This document shows, one piece after another, positions 1-7,437 of a DNA stretch of 24,334 nucleotides (positions are counted from its first letter, which is position 1; each line of letters begins with the position of its first letter). Both the position numbers and the translations under genes were made by a program. Source of the DNA: Clostridiales bacterium UBA4821 (GTDB lineage: Bacteria; Bacillota; Clostridia; Acetivibrionales; UBA4821); NCBI GenBank assembly GCA_002402315.1, contig DHFP01000108.1:1-24334 (forward strand), written 5' to 3'. Under the pieces are notes generated by a model that searched no databases, was not told where the DNA came from, and saw nothing but the letters and a program-made list of their open reading frames with translations.

Positions 1-9
1 TTTATCATT

Positions 10-61
10 GTCTAAGACCCCCTTTAAATTATTCCTTCTAAGGGTATCTTAGACTTTTTTC
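10..61 (+). terminator. Rho-independent terminator of a gene left of the window
   Basis: Arms at 10-24 and 40-54 form a 15-bp hairpin with two mismatches. A run of six T follows, then CTTG. The T-run is on the plus strand, so this ends a plus-strand gene lying before the window. No open reading frame of that gene is visible inside. Confidence 0.6.
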
Positions 62-125
62 TTGCTATTTTTCAAAGGTACTTGTTTCCAAGCCACTCTC
101 TGAAGTCTTAAAAACAATTAGGGTC

Positions 126-193
126 AAGGATACATGGGGACACACCGCTGCTTCGCGGGTCATCCTTGCCGCGGAATGTCCCCGTGCATCCTT
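126..193. repeat. GC-rich imperfect hairpin, REP-like copy A
   Basis: Arms at 126-142 and 177-193 (AAGGATACATGGGGACA against AAGGATGCACGGGGACA on the other strand) match at 15 of 17 positions, and both differences are transitions compatible with G-U pairs on one strand. The loop region contains a GC-rich stretch that stands out from the AT-rich surroundings. The GGGGACA/TGTCCCC core resembles the other REP-like hairpins in this window. Apart from this and the terminator at 10-61, nothing is recognised in the gene-free stretch 1-283. Confidence 0.55.
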
Positions 194-283
194 CCTTACG
201 GGTTACCAAGGAAGCAGTATTTTGGCAAATTATTCTTCACTTAAATTAAATGCACCCATATTTCTTCTCATAGCACTCTATAC

Positions 284-922
284 TTATACCTCCATAGTTT
301 CTCTAATATTAATTTTTTTACAAAGAATAATATATCTACAGTCATATAAATTAACCAGGTCTTGATTTGATCTTGCGAATGCAAATGTGTGTGCTGAACA
401 TTCCTTGCATCCAATCTTAACCCTATCGTCGAGCAAAGTCAGTTCTACATCAGTACTGCCACATTCACACATTAGACTTCCTTCTTCAGCCAGGTCATGA
501 ATTTTGTTGAGTACTTCAAGCATAATTCTTATATTTAAAAAGAAATCATTGTATCCAAGTTTGGTTATTAGATCATCAATTTCTTTTTCATAGCTGTCAA
601 TCTTATTGCGTACCTCTAAATATCCTCCGATGTAAGCAATTTCTGTATTAGTTTTGTCACAAAAAATATAATTTATACTGCTTAACCATAAATTTCTGTT
701 TGTAATTTTGATCTTATGAGTATCTCCACATGCAATACATGGTACTTCAAACGTAAATCCACCATTCTTGTCTTTTTTAGCATTTATTGCACTCTTTCGA
801 CAATCACATAACTTATTTAGAATTCTATCATCATGGAACTCGAATATAGAAAAAGATTTGTACTGTATTGAACCACAGAATGGACATCGGTATGACAGGA
901 GTTTTCTACGATTTATTATCAT
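284..922 (-). CDS. Cysteine-rich zinc-ribbon protein of unknown function
   Basis: The protein is 212 residues. It has several cysteine pairs typical of zinc ribbons: CPFCG at residues 13-17, then CDC, CIACGD, CECG and CKEC. The pairs are spread over both ends, so two or more zinc knuckles are likely. There is no signal peptide or membrane segment, so it should be cytoplasmic. The start was moved inwards from a GTG at 929-931, because AGAGGTG lies about 6 nt before the ATG at 920-922 and the GTG is itself part of that ribosome binding site. It follows the yabPQ-divIC-yabR run but is separated from it by a terminator, so it is probably a separate unit. I do not recognise the family and assign no function; nucleic-acid binding would be a guess. 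Confidence 0.75.
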   Translation of the reverse strand: MIINRRKLLSYRCPFCGSIQYKSFSIFEFHDDRILNKLCDCRKSAINAKKDKNGGFTFEVPCIACGDTHKIKITNRNLWLSSINYIFCDKTNTEIAYIGGYLEVRNKIDSYEKEIDDLITKLGYNDFFLNIRIMLEVLNKIHDLAEEGSLMCECGSTDVELTLLDDRVKIGCKECSAHTFAFARSNQDLVNLYDCRYIILCKKINIRETMEV

Positions 923-980
923 AGTTTTCACCTCTATTTATAATATTCTCCAGTCATAAAAAAAATCCTGCATACATTTG

Positions 981-1016
981 GTAAACAAATAAAAGCCCTT
1001 TCTATGTAGGGCTTTA
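981..1016 (-). terminator. Rho-independent terminator after yabR
   Basis: Perfect 8-bp arms AAAGCCCT (992-999) and AGGGCTTT (1008-1015) enclose an 8-nt loop. On the minus strand the stem runs into a T-rich tail (TTTTATTTGTTT). It lies 18 bp after the yabR stop and ends the yabP-yabQ-divIC-yabR unit. Confidence 0.8.
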
Positions 1017-1033
1017 TCATACTGATTCATAAT

Positions 1034-1453
1034 TTAGAATTGAACAGATTTTCTGTATCCTCCACTTCCCCTTTTAGATTCAAAACTTTTTTTCAAAGTT
1101 GAGATTTTTTCCTCACTATCTTTCTTAAACTTAGCAAGTCTATCCTCAAAAGACATGTTTTCATTTCTCTCTGACCATTCAAAATTCTCTGGAGGTGGCT
1201 TTGGAAAATTTGTCTTTTCTTCTATAACCTTTTTAATTGATAAACTTAGCTTTCCTTTGCTATCAATTGCAATTACTTTTACTTTTACAACCTGATTTTC
1301 TTTTAGATAATCACTTACATTTGTTACATACTGCTCTGCAACCTCAGATATGTGAACCAGCCCGGTGTTACCATCAGGTAGTTGAATAAAGGCTCCAAAC
1401 TTAGTTATACTGACAACTTTACCTTCAACTACACTGCCTACTTCAAATGGCAT
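1034..1453 (-). CDS. yabR: S1-domain RNA-binding protein, YabR-like
   Basis: The protein is 139 residues. An S1 RNA-binding fold occupies about residues 4-75, with the typical opening VGSVVEGKVVSITKFGAFIQ and the LVHISE signature. The rest is a charged, lysine-rich tail ending in a basic, glycine- and serine-rich segment, as in short clostridial S1 proteins. It is expected to bind RNA or ribosomes in the cytoplasm; its exact role is not established. Position directly after divIC matches the Bacillus yabP-yabQ-divIC-yabR order, which supports the name. AGGAGG lies 12 nt before the ATG, a slightly long spacing, and three 11-bp tandem repeats sit upstream in the leader. The related general stress protein 13 family is an alternative name. 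Confidence 0.85.
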   Translation of the reverse strand: MPFEVGSVVEGKVVSITKFGAFIQLPDGNTGLVHISEVAEQYVTNVSDYLKENQVVKVKVIAIDSKGKLSLSIKKVIEEKTNFPKPPPENFEWSERNENMSFEDRLAKFKKDSEEKISTLKKSFESKRGSGGYRKSVQF

Positions 1454-1476
1454 ATTTGTGAAACTCCTCCTTAAGG

Positions 1477-1509
1477 TATAAAGAATATATAAAGAATATA
1501 TAAAGAATA
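1477..1509. repeat. Three tandem copies of an 11-bp AT-rich unit
   Basis: TATAAAGAATA is repeated exactly three times without gaps, with a few further bases of a fourth unit. It lies between divIC and yabR, just upstream of the yabR ribosome binding site. The period is close to one DNA turn. Confidence 0.85.
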
Positions 1510-1582
1510 TATCAACTTCTATTTATAGTCAATGAAAAGCTCTTAAATTTAACAAATAATTAAACTGCTTAACGTCTAAACT

Positions 1583-1864
1583 CTATTTTGATATATCTAT
1601 AAATATTCTTTCACCGGGTAATACCATGCCAAGTTTTTCTCTTGCCATCTTTTCAATAAACCAATCAGATTGATATGAAGCTTCTTGACTCTTTAACTGC
1701 TGTGTAATCTTTTTCTGCTCTTCAATCTGCTTTAAATTAGCGTTCTCTTCTTTTCCGCATGCTATTAAATACATCTGTTGTTGGAACAAGATGTATCCAA
1801 CATAAAGAGCTATAATTAAATATAAAAGCTTTTTGGTATTAATTCTTTTTCTTTGGTTTTTCAT
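1583..1864 (-). CDS. divIC: Cell-division septum protein DivIC (FtsB family)
   Basis: The protein is 93 residues. It has a basic N-terminus, one membrane segment at about residues 11-28 (LLYLIIALYVGYILF), then a short coiled coil and the conserved C-terminal block ending GMVLPGERIF. This is the standard FtsB/DivIC architecture: a bitopic protein that joins FtsL in the divisome and whose coiled coil lies outside the membrane. The ATG at 1862-1864 is preferred to an ATG at 1906, because GGAG lies 9 nt before it and the upstream start has no ribosome binding site. It follows yabQ in the conserved sporulation and division order. Confidence 0.9.
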   Translation of the reverse strand: MKNQRKRINTKKLLYLIIALYVGYILFQQQMYLIACGKEENANLKQIEEQKKITQQLKSQEASYQSDWFIEKMAREKLGMVLPGERIFIDISK

Positions 1865-1959
1865 ATGGCAATACTCCGTATATTTGCGCAACTCTCTTTT
1901 GTACATTTAAGTAATGATTATGATATATATTCTACATTCGGTTTGAATATCCTGCTTAT

Positions 1960-2466
1960 TTATACTTTTTCTTTAATTATTTTCTGTATTCTCTTAAACT
2001 TAAAAATCCACTCTTTTAAACGTTTGAGAACGTTTAAAAGTATTCTTCCCAATACAATCAGTCTCTTGATTAAAAATTCAAGAGGCACTTTAAATATTTT
2101 TGCAGCTATTCTGACCGGTACGCTGATGATTTTAATTATATAGCTTGTCATCCTTATTAAAGTCTCTATTATATAGGTTAGGGTTGTGATAATCAACTTA
2201 CTGAAAAGCAGAAAATAAAATACAGTACCCAGAACTATTCCTAGAAAAACATATCCTCTTATCTGTCCATTGTTACTATAAAAAATTGTCAATAGAACAA
2301 TAATACCAACAAGAATCCAAAATATAATATCCTGTATGTAGGTAATTATATCCCTTGTATTAAAAAACCTCCTTGACAACCTGAAAACATCAAAAAGAAG
2401 TCCTACTATGAGTCCTCCAAAAATACAGCCTAGGAAAACATAAACTTGACTCGCAATTGTAACCAC
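1960..2466 (-). CDS. yabQ: Spore cortex biosynthesis membrane protein YabQ
   Basis: The protein is 168 residues. It starts with the family signature region (SQVYVFLGCIFGGLIVGLLF), then has a second and third membrane segment at about residues 43-63 and 73-93. A long basic, amphipathic C-terminal half follows. YabQ is a membrane protein needed for cortex formation in Bacillus spores. It begins with GTG 14 nt after the yabP stop, in a GGGTGG-rich context. The small gap and the neighbouring divIC indicate co-transcription. The C-terminal half is rich in isoleucine, leucine and lysine and is poorly conserved in this family. Confidence 0.9.
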   Translation of the reverse strand: MVTIASQVYVFLGCIFGGLIVGLLFDVFRLSRRFFNTRDIITYIQDIIFWILVGIIVLLTIFYSNNGQIRGYVFLGIVLGTVFYFLLFSKLIITTLTYIIETLIRMTSYIIKIISVPVRIAAKIFKVPLEFLIKRLIVLGRILLNVLKRLKEWIFKFKRIQKIIKEKV

Positions 2467-2480
2467 CCAACCACCACCCG

Positions 2481-2777
2481 TTATCTAAACATTCTACTTA
2501 ATAAACCTAAGCCCTTTGTTCTACCATCATGGTCATCACTATAGACACAACTTGTTATATCCCCTTCTACGACCATCTCTGCATTCTCCAAATTTAGCTT
2601 GCTAATTCTTAGATCATCACCTTTAACTACAAGAGTTCCTAACTCGGTTTCCATTATCACGTTTTCTGTATTAAAGCTGCTTACATCAATCACACCTGAA
2701 ACACTAAGCCTTTCCCTATTTTCCAGTATCAGGTTTTGAACCTTAGGTTTTGATATCTTTTTTTCATCGATAGGCAT
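2481..2777 (-). CDS. yabP: Sporulation protein YabP
   Basis: The protein is 98 residues and matches the YabP/YqfC family in shape: a charged N-terminus, then beta-rich sequence including the LILENRERLSVSGV block and the TELGTLVVKGDDL block. YabP is a sporulation protein required for spore coat and cortex assembly in Bacillus. The ATG at 2775-2777 is preferred to a GTG six codons upstream, because the GTG lies inside the purine-rich AGGGGGGG ribosome binding site that sits about 7 nt before the ATG. It heads the yabP-yabQ-divIC-yabR unit and is divergent from the lytic transglycosylase gene. A mother-cell sigma-E promoter would be expected upstream, but I did not find a convincing one. Confidence 0.9.
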   Translation of the reverse strand: MPIDEKKISKPKVQNLILENRERLSVSGVIDVSSFNTENVIMETELGTLVVKGDDLRISKLNLENAEMVVEGDITSCVYSDDHDGRTKGLGLLSRMFR

Positions 2778-2898
2778 TGTATATCCCCCCCTCACCTTAT
2801 TTTATATTATGTGTACAAATCTAAATTTATGATAGATTTTGGAAATGCCTTCTTGTTTAAAACTCTAATTATTAAGACAACATACCTGATTGCCGATA

Positions 2899-2904
2899 TA
2901 TAAT
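2899..2904 (+). promoter_or_regulatory. Possible -10 box for the lytic transglycosylase gene
   Basis: A consensus TATAAT lies about 50 bp before the proposed start codon of the plus-strand gene. The -35 region is weak; the best match, AAGACA, is 19 bp upstream. The call is tentative. Confidence 0.3.
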
Positions 2905-2956
2905 TTAGAGAAGATTAATTGGAAAAAAACTCTCCTGTTTACGGAGAATGAACAAT

Positions 2957-3592
2957 ATGTTACTATTATCTCAGGTGATATTTATGGTTATGAGTGTAAA
3001 TGATATCTTCAGGCAAAAGATAGAAGAAATACAAAGCCGTATACCTATTCCATTGGAAATCCCGGAAAAGGATTCATTCAGTCGTGTTCTCGAAGAAGTT
3101 CAGCAGAATAAGAATTATGCCATTCCAGAGAATCTACAATACAGTCCATCCTCTGTAGATTTCTCTTTAAACAAGGGTAAGATTCTACAAACGATTGAAC
3201 AAAATATTGATTTGGCATCAAAAAAATATAATATAAATCCTAATATCATTAGATCTGTGATAAAGCAGGAGTCGGGTTTTAACCCTAATTCCCTATCACA
3301 TGCGGGAGCTCAGGGACTCATGCAGCTGATGCCTGGAACTGCACAAGCTTTGGGTGTGGGTAATCCTTGGGACATTGCTGAAAATATTAATGGCGGAACC
3401 CATTATCTCAGTGAGCAGCTGGATCAGTTTGGCAGCCTTGACCTGGCGCTTGCAGCATACAATGCCGGACCAGGAGCAGTACATAAGTATAACGGCATAC
3501 CTCCATATGATGAGACACAAAATTATGTCCAGAAAGTCCTAAAGTACTTTAATGAATATGAACAATACAATCCACAAACAAAAGAGCCCTAA
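2957..3592 (+). CDS. Lytic transglycosylase (SLT domain)
   Basis: The protein is 211 residues. A goose-lysozyme-like SLT domain fills the C-terminal half: the catalytic glutamate is E105 in IKQESGF, followed by GAQGLMQLMPGTAQALGV and the ALAAYNAGPGAV block. These proteins cleave peptidoglycan glycan strands to 1,6-anhydro-muropeptides. The N-terminus has only a short hydrophobic stretch (about residues 3-13), so export is uncertain. The ATG at 2957 is preferred to one at 2948, because GGAG lies 10 nt before it and only 1 nt before the other. The gene is monocistronic, divergent from yabP, and its TAA sits at the loop of its own terminator. A role in sporulation or germination is possible from context only. 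Confidence 0.88.
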   Translation: MLLLSQVIFMVMSVNDIFRQKIEEIQSRIPIPLEIPEKDSFSRVLEEVQQNKNYAIPENLQYSPSSVDFSLNKGKILQTIEQNIDLASKKYNINPNIIRSVIKQESGFNPNSLSHAGAQGLMQLMPGTAQALGVGNPWDIAENINGGTHYLSEQLDQFGSLDLALAAYNAGPGAVHKYNGIPPYDETQNYVQKVLKYFNEYEQYNPQTKEP

Positions 3593-3610
3593 GGCTCTTT
3601 TGTTTGTTGC
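3574..3610 (+). terminator. Terminator with the transglycosylase stop codon in its loop
   Basis: Perfect 15-bp arms at 3574-3588 and 3593-3607 enclose a 4-nt loop (CTAA). The TAA stop of the preceding gene occupies 3590-3592, the last three bases of the loop. The descending arm ends in a T-rich stretch. The stem is nearly symmetrical, so it could also work in reverse. Confidence 0.85.
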
Positions 3611-3614
3611 AATG

Positions 3615-3664
3615 TGACAAAGGATAGTCACTTATTAAGTGCGTCATAGAACCCTCCCCTGTCA
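3615..3664. repeat. Degenerate REP-like hairpin, copy B
   Basis: The 50-bp segment starts TGACA and ends TGTCA, with an inner CACTT/AAGTG hairpin. On the minus strand it reads ACAGGGGAGGGTTCTATGAC, a degraded form of the GACAGGGGACGGTTCT core found in the copies at 15185, 17318 and 21166. It lies beside the hemZ remnant. Confidence 0.45.
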
Positions 3665-3756
3665 TTCTTTCTCACACTTCATAAATGCTGCCCTCAACAG
3701 CCAGTTCTGCCTTAGCAAAATTCTCCCTTGCCTCCGCCAGGTGCCGGCTTGTATCA

Positions 3757-4011
3757 TCTTCCGGCCTCTATAGTAATCTCCCTTATGAGCTTCAATTTAA
3801 AATTACTATCAACCTGTTCCAGAAATAAGGCCAATTGCTGGTGGTTTAATGAAGTAGGCGTACCTCCACCAATATAAATCGCGTCTATATTCCAACCATT
3901 CCCCTTGATTAATCTACTTACCGATTCAATTTCCTTACTAAGTGCATCCAAGAAGCTGTTTACCATCTTTGCATATTTCTTTATGGGGTTTGATGTAAAA
4001 GAGCAGTCACT
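3757..4011 (-). pseudogene. hemZ: Remnant of hemZ, oxygen-independent coproporphyrinogen III oxidase
   Basis: About 85 residues are readable, from CSFTSNPIKKYAK through IYIGGGTPTSL to REITIEAGR. These match the internal part of HemZ/HemN-type radical SAM enzymes just after the iron-sulfur motif. The usual protein is close to 500 residues. The upstream part is missing and the radical SAM CxxxCxxC motif is reduced to one cysteine. Downstream the frame stops at TGA (3754-3756), where the family normally continues PDT; deletion of two bases would restore DT. The reading frame preceding it opens with an unrelated ATA GAT TCG stretch and a stop. An intact hemZ next to the same hydrolase gene is known in related clostridia, so this is probably what is left of it. 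It should not make a working enzyme. Confidence 0.75.
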
Positions 4012-4051
4012 CGAATCTATGCCCAATTAAATGAACATTAATTATCATGAT

Positions 4052-4666
4052 TCACCACTTTTCAAAACCAGTCTTTTCTTTGCCTATTGTGGTTTTATTT
4101 CCGTGCCCCGGATAAACCGATATATTATCATCCAAGACCAATAGTTTGGATTTTATGTATTCTATTAAAGTCTTGTGATCACCGCCCGGTAAGTCTGTCC
4201 TCCCTATGGTTCCTTGAAAAAGGGTGTCTCCGGAGAATAATATATCTTTACTTAACAAGCATATACCCCCAGGCGTATGGCCTGGTGTATGTATTACCTT
4301 GAAAGCTGTATTTCCAACTGTAATTTCATCTCCGTCATTAAGAAACCGGTCTGCTGTTATGGTTGGACTATTTATACCAAACATATATGCCAGGCTTTTT
4401 GTTGAATCTTTAAGGCAATCGGCGTCAAGACCATGAATTAGTACCTCAGAGTTAGAATGAACCTTAACCCTGTCTACAGCGCCAATATGATCCCAATGTC
4501 CGTGAGTCAATACAATATACTTAACCTTTATATCATTTGAATTAATAGTATCCAGTACTTTAGAAACATCGTCTCCCGGATCTATTACTATTCCTTCCTT
4601 GGTATCATCGTCTGAATATATATAGCAATTAGTTTCCAACATTCCAACTTCTATTCGAATTAGCAT
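4052..4666 (-). CDS. Metallo-beta-lactamase-fold hydrolase (glyoxalase II-like)
   Basis: The protein is 204 residues. It carries the full metal-binding set of the fold: THGHWDH at residues 54-60, H130 in HTPGHTPGG, D147 in FSGDTLF and a final histidine in YPGHG. This group includes hydroxyacylglutathione hydrolases and related thioesterases. Clostridia usually lack glutathione, so the natural substrate is unclear and the gloB name is not used. It is short compared with true glyoxalase II (about 250 residues), lacking the extra C-terminal substrate domain. The ATG is preceded by GGGAGG at 8 nt and overlaps the last 7 bases of dtd, so the two are translationally coupled. Confidence 0.85.
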   Translation of the reverse strand: MLIRIEVGMLETNCYIYSDDDTKEGIVIDPGDDVSKVLDTINSNDIKVKYIVLTHGHWDHIGAVDRVKVHSNSEVLIHGLDADCLKDSTKSLAYMFGINSPTITADRFLNDGDEITVGNTAFKVIHTPGHTPGGICLLSKDILFSGDTLFQGTIGRTDLPGGDHKTLIEYIKSKLLVLDDNISVYPGHGNKTTIGKEKTGFEKW

Positions 4667-5121
4667 ATTTGTATCCTCCCGTCATTGGTGTCCAGCAGTA
4701 TTGTCACTGGTCCCTCGTTACAAAGCTCCACATTCATCATAGCTTGGAATTGGCCTGTCTCAACCTTTATTCCATATGTTTTGCATTCTGCAACAAATCT
4801 ATTATAAAGTTCGACAGCAGTGTCCGGTTTAGCAGCCTGTTCAAAACTGGGCCTTCTCCCTTTTCTACAATCAGCATACAAAGTGAACTGTGAAACTACC
4901 AATATCTCACCATCTATATCTTTTAAAGATAAATTTAGCTTATCATTTTCATCCGGAAATATTCTTAGATTAATTATTTTATCTGAAAGATATTTTACGT
5001 CTTCCAAGCTGTCGTTCTTCCCAACACCTAGCAAGATTAAAATTCCTTTTCCTATCTTCCCGATTATCTCTCCATCCACACTAACCTGTGCCCTGGACAC
5101 CCTCTGTAATACCGCTTTCAA
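4660..5121 (-). CDS. dtd: D-aminoacyl-tRNA deacylase
   Basis: The protein is 153 residues, full length for DTD. It removes D-amino acids (and glycine from tRNA-Ala) from mischarged tRNA in the cytoplasm. Both active-site motifs are present: SQFTLYAD at residues 77-84 and NEGPVTILLD around 135-144, the latter containing the cross-subunit Gly-Pro motif. The start is TTG, with AGGAGG 6 nt upstream. It begins 10 nt after the rel stop and overlaps the next hydrolase gene by 7 nt. The rel-dtd pairing is widespread in Bacillota. Confidence 0.95.
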   Translation of the reverse strand: MKAVLQRVSRAQVSVDGEIIGKIGKGILILLGVGKNDSLEDVKYLSDKIINLRIFPDENDKLNLSLKDIDGEILVVSQFTLYADCRKGRRPSFEQAAKPDTAVELYNRFVAECKTYGIKVETGQFQAMMNVELCNEGPVTILLDTNDGRIQIC

Positions 5122-5131
5122 ATTTAGCCTC

Positions 5132-7306
5132 CTATAGCTTACTCCTTACAACTTCGTATACCCCTTCAATCCTTCTTATCTTCTTAATTATCTTTTCTAA
5201 CTGCTCTGTATTAAGTATTTCAATTGTCAGGTTCATTATTGCCGTCTTATTCTTGGTTGTCCTGGCATTTATTGCCTTCATTGTTGCTTTTGCATCTAAA
5301 ATAGTATTATTAACATCAACCAACAACCCTGTTCTATCATTCGCCAATACCTGCAAGTTAGCATTGTAACATAAATTAGGTGCGGTATACCATTCTACCT
5401 CTATTATTCTATTTTGCCCATCTTCAAAGTCTTTTATATTTGTACAGTCACTTCTATGAACCGATACGCCTCTTCCTCTGGTAATATATCCAATAATCTC
5501 ATCTCCGGGCAGCGGATTACAGCACCTGGAAAGTCTTACCAGGCAATTTTCTATGCCTTTAACAATTATACCGCTTTCAGGCGGCTTATTTTTTCTCTTT
5601 TGCTGCCTTGTTTCCTGTTCAATTAAAAGTTCGTTATCCTGAACTTTTGTCGTCTTCTTGTATTCATCTTTTAGCCTGGTTACAACTTTTGAAGCTGTAA
5701 TACCACCATACCCAATACTGGCTATGCAATCTTCTAAAGAATTAAACCCGTACCTTTTTAGTACTAATTCTGTCCATTCAGCCTTAAAAAGCTGATTATA
5801 TGTCAGTCCTGCCCTTTTTAGCTCTCTTTCTATTGCATCCTTACCCTTAATCAGGTTTTCTTCCCTACGCTCCTTCTTTAACCACTGAAGAATTTTGTTC
5901 TTGGCTTGTGAGCTTTTAACTATTTTTAACCAGTCAAGGCTTGGACCGTGTACATTGGATGAAGTTAGTATTTCTACTATGTCTCCATTCTTCAAAATAT
6001 AATCCAGGCTTACCATTCTGCCATTAATCTTGGCACCCATCATTTTGTTACCAATTGCACTGTGTATATAATAGGCAAAATCTATGGGGGTAGAATTAAT
6101 AGGCAGGTTTATAACATCACCTTTGGGCGTGAACACAAATACCTCATCAGTAAAAAGATCTATCTTGAGTGTTTCCATGAACTCTTTAGCATCTCTCATT
6201 TCCCTTTGCCACTCAAGAAGCTGTCTTAGCCAAACCAGTTTTGAGTCCATATCATCTCCCTGGTTTGTGCCCTCTTTATATTTCCAGTGTGCAGCTATAC
6301 CATATTCAGAAGTTCTATGCATGTCCAAAGTCCTTATCTGGACCTCAAAAGGTTGTCCTTCCGGACCTATTAAAGTAGTATGGAGAGACTGGTACATGTT
6401 TGGTTTCGGCATTCCAATATAGTCTTTAAACCTCCCAGGCATAGGCTTAAACAACTCATGAACCAAGCCCAGTACACTGTAACAATCTTTAATTGTATTG
6501 ACTATAACCCGTACAGCAAACAAGTCATAAATCTGTTCGAGGGATTTGTTCTGCTCCTTCATCTTCCGGTAAATACTATAAAAATGTTTGGGTCTTCCTT
6601 CGATTTCCCCTTCTATGTTCAATTCAGCCATCTTTTCTTTTAATGTTGTAATTATATCGTCAATAAACGCTTCTCTTTCCCGTCTTTTCTTTGATATCCT
6701 ATCAACCAGTTCATAATAACCCTTAGTGTCAATATATCTCAAGCTTAAATCTTCCAGCTCCCATTTAACCTTGTAAATACCTAATCTATGAGCTAGAGGT
6801 GCAAAAATTTCTAAAGTCTCCCGCGCCTTTTCTGCCTGCTTATCAGGCCTAAGAAACTTTAATGTCCTCATATTATGAACCCTATCTGCCAACTTAATGA
6901 GGATCACTCTGATATCTTTAGCCATAGCAAGGAACATTTTTCTTAGGTTTTCGACCTGCTGCTCCTCTTTAGTAGTATAAGGTATCTTACCAAGCTTGGT
7001 CACCCCATCGACAAGCAAAGCTACTTCCTGGCCAAACTTGCCGCTTATCTCTTCAAGTGTATGGGGAGTGTCCTCAATTATATCATGAAGTAAACCTCCT
7101 ATAATTGAAGTGCAATCCAGTTCAAGGTCAGCAAGAATAAAAGCAACTTCAACCGGATGAATTATAAAAGGTTCACCTGAAACCCTTTGCTGTTTCTCGT
7201 GCGCTTCTTTGGCAAAGTTATAAGCTTTTTCTATAATTTCAAAGTCACACTGCGGATAGTATTCATTTATTCTGTCTATCAGTCGTTTATATGCTGCGTC
7301 TTCCAT
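5132..7306 (-). CDS. rel: Bifunctional (p)ppGpp synthetase/hydrolase
   Basis: The protein is 724 residues, full length. The N-terminal HD hydrolase domain keeps HDIIEDT at residues 74-80. The synthetase domain follows, with GRFKDYIGMPKPN at about 291-303; its RFKD motif is the RxKD type found in bifunctional enzymes, rather than the ExDD type of synthetase-only RelA. A TGS domain lies at about 392-450, then helical and zinc-finger-like segments (RLSRCCNPLPGD) and a C-terminal ACT domain at about 650-724. It makes and degrades the stringent-response alarmone on starved ribosomes. AGAAGG lies 8 nt before the ATG. It follows apt across a 128-bp gap holding a heptamer-repeat hairpin and is followed closely by dtd. 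It is often named relA. Confidence 0.97.
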   Translation of the reverse strand: MEDAAYKRLIDRINEYYPQCDFEIIEKAYNFAKEAHEKQQRVSGEPFIIHPVEVAFILADLELDCTSIIGGLLHDIIEDTPHTLEEISGKFGQEVALLVDGVTKLGKIPYTTKEEQQVENLRKMFLAMAKDIRVILIKLADRVHNMRTLKFLRPDKQAEKARETLEIFAPLAHRLGIYKVKWELEDLSLRYIDTKGYYELVDRISKKRREREAFIDDIITTLKEKMAELNIEGEIEGRPKHFYSIYRKMKEQNKSLEQIYDLFAVRVIVNTIKDCYSVLGLVHELFKPMPGRFKDYIGMPKPNMYQSLHTTLIGPEGQPFEVQIRTLDMHRTSEYGIAAHWKYKEGTNQGDDMDSKLVWLRQLLEWQREMRDAKEFMETLKIDLFTDEVFVFTPKGDVINLPINSTPIDFAYYIHSAIGNKMMGAKINGRMVSLDYILKNGDIVEILTSSNVHGPSLDWLKIVKSSQAKNKILQWLKKERREENLIKGKDAIERELKRAGLTYNQLFKAEWTELVLKRYGFNSLEDCIASIGYGGITASKVVTRLKDEYKKTTKVQDNELLIEQETRQQKRKNKPPESGIIVKGIENCLVRLSRCCNPLPGDEIIGYITRGRGVSVHRSDCTNIKDFEDGQNRIIEVEWYTAPNLCYNANLQVLANDRTGLLVDVNNTILDAKATMKAINARTTKNKTAIMNLTIEILNTEQLEKIIKKIRRIEGVYEVVRSKL

Positions 7307-7364
7307 CTTTAACCCTTCTTTAATCTATATAGTCCTTAGCCATGAAGTAAAGCCTCTGACGTCC

Positions 7365-7437
7365 GTGCTGAGTCCTGAGATAAAAACTCTTTTGGATTTT
7401 ACTCAGGACTCAGGACTGTCTTTTAAACTCAGCACTA
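7365..7437. repeat. Intergenic hairpin built from AGTCCTG heptamers
   Basis: CTGAGTCCTGAG (7368-7379) and CTCAGGACTCAG (7402-7413) are a perfect 12-bp inverted repeat. Flanking pieces GTGCTGAG (left) and CTCAGCAC (right, 7428-7435) extend the symmetry after a break. The unit AGTCCTG is the same as the four tandem copies at 14274-14301. It lies between apt and rel, close to the apt stop. Confidence 0.75.

Noticed and set aside
1853..2143. Plus-strand hydrophobic open frame across divIC and yabQ
   Set aside because: It is the antisense of membrane-protein genes, which gives hydrophobic-looking shadow proteins.
6084..6422. Open frame antisense to rel
   Set aside because: It lies entirely within the conserved rel coding region and shows no family motif.
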